DNA of 12,508 bases from Armatimonadota bacterium (GTDB taxonomy: Bacteria; Armatimonadota; UBA5829), in NCBI GenBank assembly GCA_023398345.1, contig JAEWSK010000181.1:1-12508 (forward strand), written 5' to 3'. Below the pieces are notes generated by a model. It saw nothing but the letters and a program-made list of their open reading frames with translations, did no database searches and had not been told where the DNA came from. Below, piece after piece: positions 1 through 7,335 of the stretch. The position numbers were made by a program, and so were the translations under genes. Within the stretch, counting starts at the first letter, position 1. The number at the start of each line of letters is the position of its first letter.

Positions 1-843
1 GCCGCCGACTAGCCCCGCGCACAAGTCGGACAAAATATCGCCGTATAAATTCGGCAGTACTATTACGTCATACAACTCCGGCTTCTGTACGAGCTGCATG
101 CACATATTATCTACCAACCGCTCCTGGTAGATTATGCCTGCGCCTTTGCCTGATTCGGCTGCCAATGTCTCATCGCCGCATTCGGGCTCCAACTCGCTCC
201 ACTCAAACTTTGCGCCATAGGACTTTGCGACCTCTCGGGCGACTTGGTAGAACAGGCCGTCGGTAAACTTCATAATATTGGCCTTGCAAACGGCCGTTAC
301 GCTCTTTCGGCCTGTGGCGATGGCGTAGTCAAATGCAAGTTTGACAATCCTTCGTGTGCCGGTGATGGAAATAGGCTTTATTGAAATCGCCGAGTCCGGT
401 CTAATTCTGCCGTTGCTCATCTCAATAATTGCCTTGGCTTCGTCCGTGCCGAGATCGAATTCGACGCCAGCGTATAGGTCTTCGGTGTTCTCGCGCACTA
501 CCAAAAGATTCACGTCTTTATATTTGGATCGAATGCCGGGATAATATTTGCATGGCCTGACGCATGCGAACAAATCGAGCTGCTTGCGAAGCGCCACGTT
601 GACACTTCTAAAGCCCTTGCCGATAGGTGTGGTGATGGGGCCTTTGAGCGCGATTTTATTTCGCCTGATGCTTTCGAGGACTTCATCCGGCAGCGGCGTG
701 CCGTATTTTTCCATCACATCCACGCCCGCTTCTTTTACTTCCCACTCTATGGCGACTCCGGTCGCCTCTATCACCCGCCGGGTTGCTTCAGTTATCTCTG
801 GCCCCGTTCCATCTCCGGGTATAAGTGTAATCTTGTGCGCCAA
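1..843 (-). CDS. isocitrate/isopropylmalate dehydrogenase family protein, probably isocitrate dehydrogenase (3' end outside window)
   Basis: The minus strand is open for 281 codons from a TTG at 843 to the window edge. Likely role: oxidative decarboxylation of isocitrate to 2-oxoglutarate in the TCA cycle. Visible in order: the N-terminal [12 protein letters not shown] nucleotide-fold start (residues 7-18); the substrate loop with S80, N82 and R86 (SVNVALR); R96 in ACVRP; the [12 protein letters not shown] stretch with R117 and Y124; catalytic K187 in [11 protein letters not shown]; and metal ligands D245 (LVDNMCMQL), D269 and D273 (NLYGDILSD). The family usually runs to about 330-360 residues, so some 50-80 are missing. 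The TTG start is supported by GGAGG at 851-855 with 7 bases of spacing; the ATG just upstream is followed directly by TGA. The SVNVALR loop and ENTEDLYAG favour isocitrate over 3-isopropylmalate. NAD versus NADP use cannot be decided here. Confidence 0.9.
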   Translation of the reverse strand, partial: MAHKITLIPGDGTGPEITEATRRVIEATGVAIEWEVKEAGVDVMEKYGTPLPDEVLESIRRNKIALKGPITTPIGKGFRSVNVALRKQLDLFACVRPCKYYPGIRSKYKDVNLLVVRENTEDLYAGVEFDLGTDEAKAIIEMSNGRIRPDSAISIKPISITGTRRIVKLAFDYAIATGRKSVTAVCKANIMKFTDGLFYQVAREVAKSYGAKFEWSELEPECGDETLAAESGKGAGIIYQERLVDNMCMQLVQKPELYDVIVLPNLYGDILSDLCAGLVGG

Positions 844-876
844 TTTCTGTCCTCCGAGTCACATTATAACTTGGGC

Positions 877-906
877 AGTTTAGCACGGCCCGCGCGAAGG
901 TGTCAA
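877..906 (-). promoter_or_regulatory. sigma-70-type promoter of the isocitrate dehydrogenase gene
   Basis: On the minus strand TTGACA (901-906) is followed after 18 bases by TAAACT (877-882), which is preceded by TGC and so forms an extended -10. Transcription would start near 870, leaving a leader of under 30 bases. A perfect TATAAT also exists at 863-868 on this strand but has no -35 and lies almost on the ribosome site. Confidence 0.6.
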
Positions 907-944
907 ACAACTGTCCGAACTAGAGCAGGCCAACGCGCCGGCCC

Positions 945-973
945 TTGACAAGATGGCTGGAAAGACGTAATAT
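945..973 (+). promoter_or_regulatory. sigma-70-type promoter of the carD-like gene
   Basis: TTGACA at 945-950, a 17-base spacer, then TAATAT at 968-973 (4 of 6 to consensus). The predicted start is near 980, about 47 bases ahead of the CarD ATG. It is divergent from the isocitrate dehydrogenase promoter, with the two -35 boxes about 38 bases apart. Confidence 0.6.
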
Positions 974-990
974 ATAGACATCGTTGACGC

Positions 991-1006
991 GAGGCAAAAT
1001 TGCCTC
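991..1006. promoter_or_regulatory. perfect 16-base palindrome in the carD leader (possible operator)
   Basis: GAGGCAA-AA-TTGCCTC has two perfect 7-base arms with a 2-base centre. It lies just downstream of the predicted transcription start and ahead of the ribosome site (GGAAGGGGG, 1007-1015). A 2-base centre makes an RNA hairpin less natural than a dimeric protein-binding site. The binding protein is unknown. Confidence 0.4.
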
Positions 1007-1026
1007 GGAAGGGGGACTGTCTGCCC

Positions 1027-1503
1027 ATGCAGATTGGTGATACAGTCTTACACCCGCGTTACGGCATCGGCGTGATCGATCATATTGAGCGGCGCGACCA
1101 GGACGGCGAGATTCGCGAGTTCTACGTGATCCCGAAGCCGGCTATTGCCTCTACAATCCTCGTACCTGTGGATTCAGCTGATGAACTGGGTCTGCGGCCC
1201 ATATCCTCTGCCGACAAGCTCGAAGAGGCTATTCGGATTCTCTCTGGAGAAAACGGGGAAGCTGATCCCGCGAATGGACTGCGGGACCTGAGTTGGAATG
1301 ATCCACTCGCTCTTGCACAGGCGATTCGGCATCAGGCTACAGAGCCAAAATCACGCTATCCGAAGGTCAGTGAGCTTCATCAGCTCAAACGAGCAAAGAA
1401 ATTGCTGGCTGAGGAGTTGTCCGTGGTGCTGGGAATGCCGGATGAGAAAGTGGCCGCATTGATTGATTGCAAGGACGCAGCAATTATAGGAACTGCCCTA
1501 TAA
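1027..1503 (+). CDS. CarD-family transcriptional regulator
   Basis: 158-residue protein that in this family binds the RNA polymerase beta subunit and stabilises the open promoter complex. The N-terminal CarD/TRCF RNAP-interaction domain is clear: IGDTVLHPRYGIGVIDHIE (residues 3-21), then REFYVIPKP and TILVPVD. The C-terminal half is helical and charged (SELHQLKRAKKLLAEEL), as expected for the DNA-contacting part. Homologues begin just before a (V/I)GDxVxHPxxGxG motif, which supports the ATG at 1027, with a purine-rich site GGAAGGGGG at 1007-1015. An in-frame TTG at 1000 would add nine residues (MPRKGDCLP) and lies inside the palindrome, so it is less likely. The gene is monocistronic and converges on greA, another RNAP-binding factor. 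Confidence 0.88.
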   Translation: MQIGDTVLHPRYGIGVIDHIERRDQDGEIREFYVIPKPAIASTILVPVDSADELGLRPISSADKLEEAIRILSGENGEADPANGLRDLSWNDPLALAQAIRHQATEPKSRYPKVSELHQLKRAKKLLAEELSVVLGMPDEKVAALIDCKDAAIIGTAL

Positions 1504-1545
1504 AGAGGACGGGCACCTTTTTGTGGAAGAGGTGTCCGTCCCCTT
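1503..1545. terminator. long imperfect hairpin after carD; terminator or REP-like extragenic palindrome
   Basis: Arms 1503-1518 and 1530-1545 pair over 16 positions, the exceptions being G-T type pairs, around an 11-base loop. The core is GGACGGGCACCT against AGGTGTCCGTCCCC. The hairpin starts on the carD stop codon. No good T-run follows on the plus strand, so it may act through structure alone or be a mobile extragenic palindrome. GGTGYCYGTCCCC-type palindromes are familiar in repeat families served by REP-associated transposases; only one copy is visible here. Confidence 0.5.
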
Positions 1546-1554
1546 TGAGGGTGT

Positions 1555-1594
1555 CAAAATAAAAAGCACCGCTTATGTCGCCATATGCGCGACA
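1555..1594 (-). terminator. candidate greA terminator
   Basis: Read on the minus strand after the greA stop, TGTCGC (1589-1594) pairs with GCGACA (1576-1581). Next comes AAGC-GGT-GCTT and a T-rich run (TTTTTATTTT) at about 1555-1566. The stem is short, so the call is tentative. Confidence 0.35.
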
Positions 1595-1613
1595 GTCAAA
1601 ATACGAGCAGCCA

Positions 1614-2084
1614 TTATTGCACAGCTACTATCTGGTACTTTAGCGCGCCAGATGGAACTTGGATTGTGACCATCTCACCGACTTTTTTGCCAAGCAGCGC
1701 CTCACCTACGCAAGATTCATGCGATATCTTGCCTTCAGCAGGACTGGACTCAGCCGGGCCGACAATGGTGTACTCATCCTCAAAGCCTTCCTCAAGGTCC
1801 TTTACTATCACTTTTGAACCGATGCCGACAGAGCCGTCGTTTGAGGAGCAGTCTACAACGCTGGCATGTGATAGAATGGCTTTAAGCTCGGCAATACGAG
1901 ACTCTACAAGAGCCTGACTGCGCTTGGCGTCTTCATAATCGAAGTTCTCGCTCAAATCGCCAAGTTGCCTGGCTTCGCGAATTCTGTCTACAACTTCCGG
2001 CCGCTTAACTGTCAGAAGCTCAGTAAGCTCGTTTTTTATGTCCTCGTATCCGCTTGGAGTGAGGACGAATTCCATGTCCGACAT
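1614..2084 (-). CDS. greA: transcription elongation factor GreA
   Basis: 156 residues, the usual GreA length (about 158). GreA enters the RNA polymerase secondary channel and triggers cleavage of backtracked RNA. The N-terminal coiled coil (about residues 1-75) carries the tip motif LGDLSENFDYEDAK, in which D43 and E46 match the acidic pair that holds the catalytic metal. The C-terminal FKBP-like domain shows VGIGSKVIVKDLE, YTIVGPAES and the SHESCVGEALLGKKVGEMVTIQVP stretch in two parts. The ATG at 2084 has GGAG at 2090-2093 with 5 bases of spacing; an in-frame ATG three codons later is a weaker choice. The FDY in place of the more common AEY next to the tip is an ordinary variation. Confidence 0.96.
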   Translation of the reverse strand: MSDMEFVLTPSGYEDIKNELTELLTVKRPEVVDRIREARQLGDLSENFDYEDAKRSQALVESRIAELKAILSHASVVDCSSNDGSVGIGSKVIVKDLEEGFEDEYTIVGPAESSPAEGKISHESCVGEALLGKKVGEMVTIQVPSGALKYQIVAVQ

Positions 2085-2114
2085 TATAGCTCCAGGTCTA
2101 AATATACAGTTTTA

Positions 2115-2132
2115 GCCCGTCTTTAGACGGGC
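2115..2132 (-). promoter_or_regulatory. perfect hairpin in the greA leader
   Basis: GCCCGTCT-TT-AGACGGGC (plus strand) has 8-base perfect arms. If greA starts at the extended -10 placed at 2144-2152, the transcript begins near 2137 and this hairpin forms about 5 bases from its 5' end, ahead of a 30-base run to the start codon. Such a position suits RNA protection or leader attenuation. It could equally be an operator in the shared greA/mannosidase regulatory region. Confidence 0.45.
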
Positions 2133-2143
2133 CTCAAGGTAGC

Positions 2144-2152
2144 ATTTTAGCA
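2144..2152 (-). promoter_or_regulatory. extended -10 promoter element for greA
   Basis: The minus strand reads TGCTAAAAT: a TAAAAT hexamer (5 of 6) with an upstream TG one base away. No convincing -35 sits 17 bases further up, which is tolerated by extended -10 promoters. Confidence 0.45.
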
Positions 2153-2261
2153 CAATTGCGCAAAAACTAAAACCCTTATGGGGCATAATATTTGCAATTT
2201 TCTTGCGCCATGCGAGCATTATCGGCTAACATGGGACGGTTCTTTATAGTTGGAGGATTGA

Positions 2262-4880
2262 ATGTATAAAGCGCACGTTGTGTCACACACACATTGGGAT
2301 AGAGAATGGTATAACACATTTCAGCAATTTCGCATGAGACTTGTTGATCTGACCGACGCTCTTATTGACTTAATGGAGCGCAACGAAGACTTCAAATATT
2401 TCACATTTGACGGACAGACTATCGTCCTCGAAGATTACATAAAGATTCGACCGGAAAACGAGGGTCGTCTTCGAAAACTCATAAAGGCCGGCAGAATCAT
2501 CGTGGGGCCTTGGTATAACCAGCCGGATGAGTTTTTAGTCAGCGGCGAGAGCATGATCCGCAACTTGATGCTTGGAAAAAAACTATCGGACAGCTACGGC
2601 AGTTACCTTGCGTCCGGATATGTTCCCGACTGCTTTGGGCATATGTCCCAGTTCCCGCAAATAATTCGCGGGTTCGGCATCGACAACGCAGTGCTTTTTC
2701 GCGGAGTAACGACGGATCAGGTTAATAGCGAGTTTTGCTGGCGCTCACCGGACGGATCGGAAGTGTTCACAGTCAAGATGCCGGATAACAACGCCTACTC
2801 CAACTTTTTCTATCGTATGCGCGAGAGCCTTAAAGACGCTGACAAACCGCTCGATGCAGAGCAAGTCGCAAATGAAGTGCAGGCTTTGACAGACGACTGC
2901 ATCGCTGAAAAGCCCACAACTTCAAATTTGCTGTTTATGGACGGCTGCGATCACGTTTTTGCGCAGTTCAAGACTCCCGAAATTATTAAGATAGCCAATG
3001 AACGGCTCGATAACGTCGAGCTTACCCACACTACGCTTGAAGAATTTGTAAAGGCAGTGCGCGCGGAAAAACCAGATTTGCAGATTTGCGAAGGCGAACT
3101 GAGAATGTCGAATCGCGATTGGAAGCTGCAGGGATTATTGGGAGGCGTGATGTCCTCTCGAATTCATCTTAAGCAGGCAAACCACTACTGCGAAACGCTG
3201 CTGGAGAAGTACGTAGAGCCGCTGTGGTCTTGGATTTGGATGATGGGCGGGGATTACCCCAAGTCATATATTGATCTCGCATGGAAGTATCTTCTCCAAA
3301 ACAGCCCGCATGACAGCATCTGCGGCTGCAGCATAGATCAAGTTCACAAAGATATGATCTATCGATTCGATCAGACAAAACAAATCGGCGAATCGCTAAA
3401 AACCAAAGCACTTGCACAACTTGCAGACAAGGTCGGAAGCACAGTTAAAAACTGCGAACGAAGCGTGCTTGCACTAGTTTTTAATCCACTTTCGCATGCT
3501 AGAACCGATGTTGTGGACACTGAAATCGATTTGCCGATCGATTGGCCATGCGAGGGCATTCGAGTAATTGATCCGAGCGGCGCAGAAATTCCAAGCGCCA
3601 TGCTCAATCGTCAAAACTGCGAGACTTTAAGGCAGACGCCTTATGATATTCCCGGCTACGGTGTAAAAAAAGTGCGAGTGCTGTTTGTCGCAGAGGACGT
3701 GCCGTCTGTGGGCTATAAGGCGTATCGCATTGAGGCGCTTGAAAAGCCGAACCGACAGGCCGCAACAATGCTGCTCGGGCCGGATACGGCAGAAAACGAG
3801 TTTATATCTATTACAATAGGAAACGACGGCACATTTTATTTATTGGATAAAGAGACCGACGCAGTGTTTTCAAACTGCCTGATCTTCGAGGACGGAGGCG
3901 ACTTCGGAGATGGATGGAACTACGTAAAGCCGATCCATGATCGTGTCGTCACCAGCCTAGGCGCAAAGAGCAAAGTGTCTGTAATCGAAAACAACGCCGT
4001 CCGCGTCGTATTTGAAATCGAAACCGAACTGGAACTGCCCAAAGCGCGCGAAGGTGAAGGAAGGTCTTCTGAGACAGTTACTTGCATTGCAAAAACACAA
4101 ATTGCGATTAGCTCTGCAATAAAGCGGGTAGATATAAGGACGAGCTTGAATAACAACGCGAAAGATCATCGCTTGAGAGTACTTTTCCCGTCCGGGCTGC
4201 CGGCAAAGGTGTCACATGCGGAATCGGCGTTCGATGTAGTCGCCAGAGACATTTCCGTCCCGATATGTGCAGACTGGCGCGAGCCTATGGAGAGTGCACA
4301 CCCGCAGAAGAGTTTTGTAGACGTCAGCGGAGGCGGAGTCGGCCTTACGGTAATCAACAAGGGTCTGCCTCAGTATGAAGTAAAAGACGACGAGGCGCGA
4401 ACAGTTGCGCTGACACTGCTTAGAGCAGTAGGCAACGGTGTTCGAGCACCTGAGCAGCAAGTCGAGGGACAAGTGCAGGGAAATTACACTTTTGAATACG
4501 CCCTATACCCGCATGCGCATAATTGGGAAGAAGCCGAAAGCTTCAAACAGGCGCATTCTTTTAATGTGCCGCTGGCAATCGGCCAATCGAGCATAAAGGC
4601 GGGTGCACTGCCTTATGAGGCGGCATTTGTTGAAGTGAACAAGCCCGGATTCGTCGTAAGCGCAGTCAAGAGATCAGAGGACGCAGATGCGCTGATCGTA
4701 AGGGGGTTTAATATCGGCACTCGCAAGCTCGCCGTTAAGATAAAAACAGATAATGGCAGTAGTGCCGAGATGACCAATTTGAACGAAAATCCAACAATGC
4801 CGTTAGAATCGGTGAACGGCACAGTGTCGTTTGAGGCCAGCCCAAAGCAGATCGTCACATGCAAAATAAAAAAATCGTAA
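2262..4880 (+). CDS. glycoside hydrolase family 38 alpha-mannosidase
   Basis: 872 residues, close to the 870-880 of MngB-type bacterial enzymes. It hydrolyses alpha-mannosides with retention, using a zinc ion. The catalytic domain opens with HTHWDREWY; H11 and D13 match two zinc ligands. GPWYNQPDEFLVSGES follows at 82-97, then VPDCFGHMSQFP, whose D123 matches the nucleophile and zinc ligand. FMDGCDH (225-231) supplies a candidate acid/base at D230. The fourth zinc ligand is H350 in NSPHDSICGCSID, within the three-helix middle domain. The rest (about 400-872) is the beta-rich C-terminal part. There is no signal peptide, so it is probably cytoplasmic and acts on imported mannosyl glycans or glycosides. 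The start has GGAGG at 2252-2256 with 5 bases of spacing. It stands alone, divergent from greA; no transporter or kinase lies beside it, so the substrate is open. Confidence 0.95.
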   Translation: MYKAHVVSHTHWDREWYNTFQQFRMRLVDLTDALIDLMERNEDFKYFTFDGQTIVLEDYIKIRPENEGRLRKLIKAGRIIVGPWYNQPDEFLVSGESMIRNLMLGKKLSDSYGSYLASGYVPDCFGHMSQFPQIIRGFGIDNAVLFRGVTTDQVNSEFCWRSPDGSEVFTVKMPDNNAYSNFFYRMRESLKDADKPLDAEQVANEVQALTDDCIAEKPTTSNLLFMDGCDHVFAQFKTPEIIKIANERLDNVELTHTTLEEFVKAVRAEKPDLQICEGELRMSNRDWKLQGLLGGVMSSRIHLKQANHYCETLLEKYVEPLWSWIWMMGGDYPKSYIDLAWKYLLQNSPHDSICGCSIDQVHKDMIYRFDQTKQIGESLKTKALAQLADKVGSTVKNCERSVLALVFNPLSHARTDVVDTEIDLPIDWPCEGIRVIDPSGAEIPSAMLNRQNCETLRQTPYDIPGYGVKKVRVLFVAEDVPSVGYKAYRIEALEKPNRQAATMLLGPDTAENEFISITIGNDGTFYLLDKETDAVFSNCLIFEDGGDFGDGWNYVKPIHDRVVTSLGAKSKVSVIENNAVRVVFEIETELELPKAREGEGRSSETVTCIAKTQIAISSAIKRVDIRTSLNNNAKDHRLRVLFPSGLPAKVSHAESAFDVVARDISVPICADWREPMESAHPQKSFVDVSGGGVGLTVINKGLPQYEVKDDEARTVALTLLRAVGNGVRAPEQQVEGQVQGNYTFEYALYPHAHNWEEAESFKQAHSFNVPLAIGQSSIKAGALPYEAAFVEVNKPGFVVSAVKRSEDADALIVRGFNIGTRKLAVKIKTDNGSSAEMTNLNENPTMPLESVNGTVSFEASPKQIVTCKIKKS

Positions 4881-4898
4881 ATGCAGGCGATTTTGCCC

Positions 4899-4927
4899 TT
4901 GACAACCAAGCAAACAGCGGCTAAACT
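4899..4927 (+). promoter_or_regulatory. sigma-70-type promoter of the PEP-CTERM gene pair
   Basis: TTGACA at 4899-4904, exactly 17 bases, then TAAACT at 4922-4927 (4 of 6). It begins 18 bases after the mannosidase stop codon, so the two exported proteins probably have their own transcript with a leader of about 60 bases. Confidence 0.6.
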
Positions 4928-4997
4928 GCGAAAGTTGTTAAAGTGCAAGACATATGCACACAGTGAAAAAATGCCGGATAAAAGGAGAGAGAGGAAG

Positions 4998-5591
4998 ATG
5001 ACGAAAAGATCGTTGCTTCTTAGCCAGTGGTTGGTTCTCGCAATAGTTTTGGCATTAGTTACACTGGCCCAACCATTGAGCGCCGACGTGCTCGAATGGT
5101 CGTCTGACGATTGGAAGATCGATTGTGAAACACAAATACCGTATCTGACGTTTGACAATTTGGTGTGGCAAGTCGGGCAATCCAGCCTGCAACTCACTGG
5201 TCCGAGCCCGAGCGTCGTCGACCCTGACATAAACGAACTCACGGAAAACAACACCCCCGTTATTTGGACCGACTGGCATGTGTCCATACAAAACGGAACT
5301 ATTGTTGATGCACAAGTCGAAAAGGTTAGCGGCCCGGCGTGGGTGGTAATAATAAACCCGGATGGTTCCGGTTTCGAAGCGCATACTGCTTTGCAAAACG
5401 GCAAGATAAACGTCGGCGAGCAGTTGAACATATGGTTTAGATACAATGTAACCGGCAGTGGCGATGTCATTATCGATGAATATCCGACTACCACATACGT
5501 GCCGGAAGCTTCTTCTCTGATGGCTCTGACGACAGCACTGACTGCACTAGGGATAGGGAAATTTAGATCGCGACAGACGATCACAAAGTGA
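4998..5591 (+). CDS. exported PEP-CTERM-like protein (variant PEA motif)
   Basis: 197 residues from the ATG at 4998, which has a strong purine site (GGAGAGAGAGG, 4984-4994) and begins a signal peptide: MTKR, then a hydrophobic run (about 6-25) ending in LSA|D. A longer reading from the ATG that touches the mannosidase stop (4881) would bury the signal peptide behind 39 charged residues and is rejected. The C-terminus has VPEAS at 168-172, a hydrophobic helix (about 173-189) and a basic tail (KFRSR). That is the three-part PEP-CTERM sorting signal with Ala in place of the usual last Pro. Such signals are recognised by exosortase at the inner membrane before surface delivery. The middle is beta-rich and Trp/Asn-rich, without a recognised enzyme motif. 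WTDWHVSIQNG (90-100) recurs in the next gene. No exosortase gene is in the window. Confidence 0.8.
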   Translation: MTKRSLLLSQWLVLAIVLALVTLAQPLSADVLEWSSDDWKIDCETQIPYLTFDNLVWQVGQSSLQLTGPSPSVVDPDINELTENNTPVIWTDWHVSIQNGTIVDAQVEKVSGPAWVVIINPDGSGFEAHTALQNGKINVGEQLNIWFRYNVTGSGDVIIDEYPTTTYVPEASSLMALTTALTALGIGKFRSRQTITK

Positions 5592-5652
5592 CTTTGGCTT
5601 ATAAACCGTAGGCCAAGATTGGGTGATTACCCTACCCATGGAGGAATGAAGA

Positions 5653-6255
5653 ATGAAAAAGGCTGCATGTTATGCGGTTGCCGCAACTATCGCGGTGATG
5701 TTGCTGCAGGCCGCCGCATTCGGAGCCGTTACAGTGACGTGGGACGGCGGATCAGTAGAGCTGACATTGATTGCAAATCCTGATGCCTCCAATGAATACT
5801 GGTGGCCGCAGGTGTGGTACGGCGAGCTTCCGATCAGCATGACATCGCTCAATTCGCTGGTGTTTACCGGAACTGGCAATTTCAATGATGTAAACTCGAC
5901 GACAGCCAACGTAATCCGGCTAAAGCAAGTAGTTACCAACAATACTACATACTATTGGAACGATTTTCACATAAGGCTTTCAAACGGCATGTTCTACAAA
6001 AAGTGGATTGTCCAAAATGGCTGGAACGCATCGCTTGCGCAGCATCAGATGAACTACTATATGAACACAGGATCACCGGTTGCGCCTGGCGGGATATTTA
6101 CGGACGGAGTAGTGTTCACTGTTGCTACCGACTCTAGCGGCAATGGCAGTTTTACTTTGACCAAGTGGCCCTCAGTTCCGGAACCTGCGGGGGCGGCCGC
6201 ATTGGTATTTGGACTTACGAGCCTTATTGCAGCTATAAAAAGACGAACAGCATAA
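5653..6255 (+). CDS. exported PEP-CTERM sorting-domain protein
   Basis: 200 residues. It has a signal peptide (MKKA, hydrophobic 5-22, AFGA cleavage region) and a C-terminal VPEPAG at 175-180 followed by a hydrophobic helix and KRR, a standard PEP-CTERM signal for exosortase processing. The body is rich in Asn, Thr, Trp and Tyr with several N-x-T/S sites. WNDFHIRLSNG (102-112) matches WTDWHVSIQNG of the preceding protein, and the order of strands around it looks alike, so the two are probably diverged paralogues. GGAGG at 5640-5644 lies 8 bases before the ATG. The gap from the upstream gene is 61 bases with no clear terminator, so they are likely cotranscribed; a long hairpin follows. The biochemical role is unknown; an extracellular matrix or surface protein is the reasonable guess. 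Confidence 0.85.
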   Translation: MKKAACYAVAATIAVMLLQAAAFGAVTVTWDGGSVELTLIANPDASNEYWWPQVWYGELPISMTSLNSLVFTGTGNFNDVNSTTANVIRLKQVVTNNTTYYWNDFHIRLSNGMFYKKWIVQNGWNASLAQHQMNYYMNTGSPVAPGGIFTDGVVFTVATDSSGNGSFTLTKWPSVPEPAGAAALVFGLTSLIAAIKRRTA

Positions 6256-6278
6256 AGGGAAGATAGGAAAGAGGGAGA

Positions 6279-6316
6279 GAACAGCGGCCGGAGAAGTGCT
6301 TCTCCGGCCGCTGTTC
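6279..6316. terminator. 18-base perfect inverted repeat closing the PEP-CTERM operon
   Basis: The arms 6279-6296 (GAACAGCGGCCGGAGAAG) and 6299-6316 are exact reverse complements with only TG between them. The stem is very stable. The 3' side (ATTGCCATATTTAA) lacks a true T-run, so it is either a hairpin terminator without a strong U-tract or an extragenic palindrome. A smaller hairpin (CGTGTC...GACACG) lies at 6341-6360. Confidence 0.6.
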
Positions 6317-6377
6317 ATTGCCATATTTAATACTTGCTTTCGTGTCACTGCAAAGACACGCTCATTCAAAAATTCAG

Positions 6378-6406
6378 TTGACAACAAACAAATCTGGTGG
6401 TATCAA
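6378..6406 (+). promoter_or_regulatory. sigma-70-type promoter of the prepilin gene
   Basis: Perfect TTGACA at 6378-6383, a 17-base spacer, then TATCAA at 6401-6406 (4 of 6). The leader to the start codon is about 100 bases. No recognised riboswitch was seen in it. Confidence 0.6.
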
Positions 6407-6513
6407 TTACATACTGGGAAATAAACCTTGAGTTATTACTCATAAGGGCACAGCATATACGGGCAGGCTCTAGATAAAAAGTATTTGCACAAATTTTTAG
6501 GAGGTTTGCTTAA

Positions 6514-7245
6514 ATGCAAAGCAAAACGTTCGCACGACGCACGGGTTTTACTCTTATAGAACTGCTCGTGGTAATAGCAATCATCGCTATTTTGGCTGCA
6601 ATACTATTTCCGGTTTTCGCGAATGCCAAAGAAACCGCAAATAAGACTGCATGTCTGAACAATCTAAAGCAACTCGGACTTGGGTTCAAAATGTATTTGG
6701 AAGATTCGGGCGGCAAATATCCGGGTGGTTCGGCCCGAGGGTGCACTACATCCGATTATGATCACTGGGTAGGATTTGCCAATATGAGTGGTAACCAGCT
6801 TCTTCCAAGAAATGTTACAAGCGGTATGAAGCCAGGTGTTGATTACGTTATGGAGCCGCGGTTTGGTAGTATATATAAGTATGTTCATAATAAAAAAGTA
6901 TTTGTGTGTGCATCAGATGCAAGCAACTTAAGGAAAAAACTCAATCTCAGCTATTCAATGAACGCTAATCTTGCTCCTACCGATAGCACGGATAATAGAA
7001 TAACAGAGAGCCAGATTCGTTATCCTACCAGGACTGGTGTATTAGTAGATGAAGGCCAAGGTACGGGGGGCAATTCATTAGTTGATGGTTATTTTGGAGC
7101 ACCTTCAGTGCAGGGAGCTCCTGGCCTAGATACGCCACAGGACATTCACTCGGGCGGGTGTAACTTCCTGTTTGCGGACGGGCACTCGAAGTGGGTGGAT
7201 AACAAGTCATACTTTATCAAGATTCAATGGTTACCCAAAGGTTAA
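6514..7245 (+). CDS. prepilin-type pseudopilin with H-X9-DG C-terminal motif (DUF1559-like)
   Basis: 243 residues. The type IV pilin / type II secretion leader is clear: basic start with cleavage expected at G11|F12 in [11 protein letters not shown], and E16 as the conserved Glu5 of the mature protein. A hydrophobic helix runs to about residue 35. [11 protein letters not shown] and [14 protein letters not shown] follow, typical of the large prepilin families of Armatimonadota and Planctomycetes. The C-terminus has the H-X9-DG motif: H212 ... D222-G223 ([13 protein letters not shown]). Such proteins are processed by prepilin peptidase and held in the inner membrane or assembled into pseudopili; individual roles are mostly unknown and genomes often encode many. 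AGGAGG at 6499-6504 is 9 bases before the ATG. The gene has its own promoter and terminator and stands alone. Confidence 0.9.
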   Translation: MQSKTFARRTGFTLIELLVVIAIIAILAAILFPVFANAKETANKTACLNNLKQLGLGFKMYLEDSGGKYPGGSARGCTTSDYDHWVGFANMSGNQLLPRNVTSGMKPGVDYVMEPRFGSIYKYVHNKKVFVCASDASNLRKKLNLSYSMNANLAPTDSTDNRITESQIRYPTRTGVLVDEGQGTGGNSLVDGYFGAPSVQGAPGLDTPQDIHSGGCNFLFADGHSKWVDNKSYFIKIQWLPKG

Positions 7246-7270
7246 CTATTGTAAAGTAAAACAGTAGAAT

Positions 7271-7305
7271 AAAAAAGGTGAGGCTTACAAAGCCTCACCT
7301 TTTTT
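7271..7305. terminator. bidirectional intrinsic terminator between the prepilin gene and grpE
   Basis: AAAAAAGGTGAGGCTT (7271-7286), loop ACA, and AAGCCTCACCTTTTTT (7290-7305) form a perfect 16-base inverted repeat. The GC-rich core is flanked by A6/T6, so it ends transcripts arriving from either side. It lies 25 bases past the prepilin stop and 30 bases past the grpE stop. Confidence 0.93.
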
Positions 7306-7335
7306 ATGATTACCTCGTATTGATTTGCCTCACAT

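Noticed and set aside
341..883. Two plus-strand open frames opposite the isocitrate dehydrogenase
   Set aside because: The minus strand encodes a conserved enzyme with all catalytic motifs in place; the plus frames show no family features.
4881..4997. In-frame upstream extension of the first PEP-CTERM protein from an ATG directly after the mannosidase stop
   Set aside because: It would place 39 charged residues before a clear signal peptide and would start upstream of the promoter at 4899-4927; the ATG at 4998 has a strong ribosome site.
4613..5584. Long minus-strand open frame of 323 codons opposite the mannosidase end and the first PEP-CTERM gene
   Set aside because: It is antisense to two well-supported genes, has no ribosome site or recognisable domain, and its hydrophobic, Ser-rich make-up is what the complement of these genes would give.
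6355..6513. Possible riboswitch in the roughly 100-base prepilin leader
   Set aside because: No nested stems or known conserved riboswitch core could be recognised by eye, and no terminator precedes the start codon.
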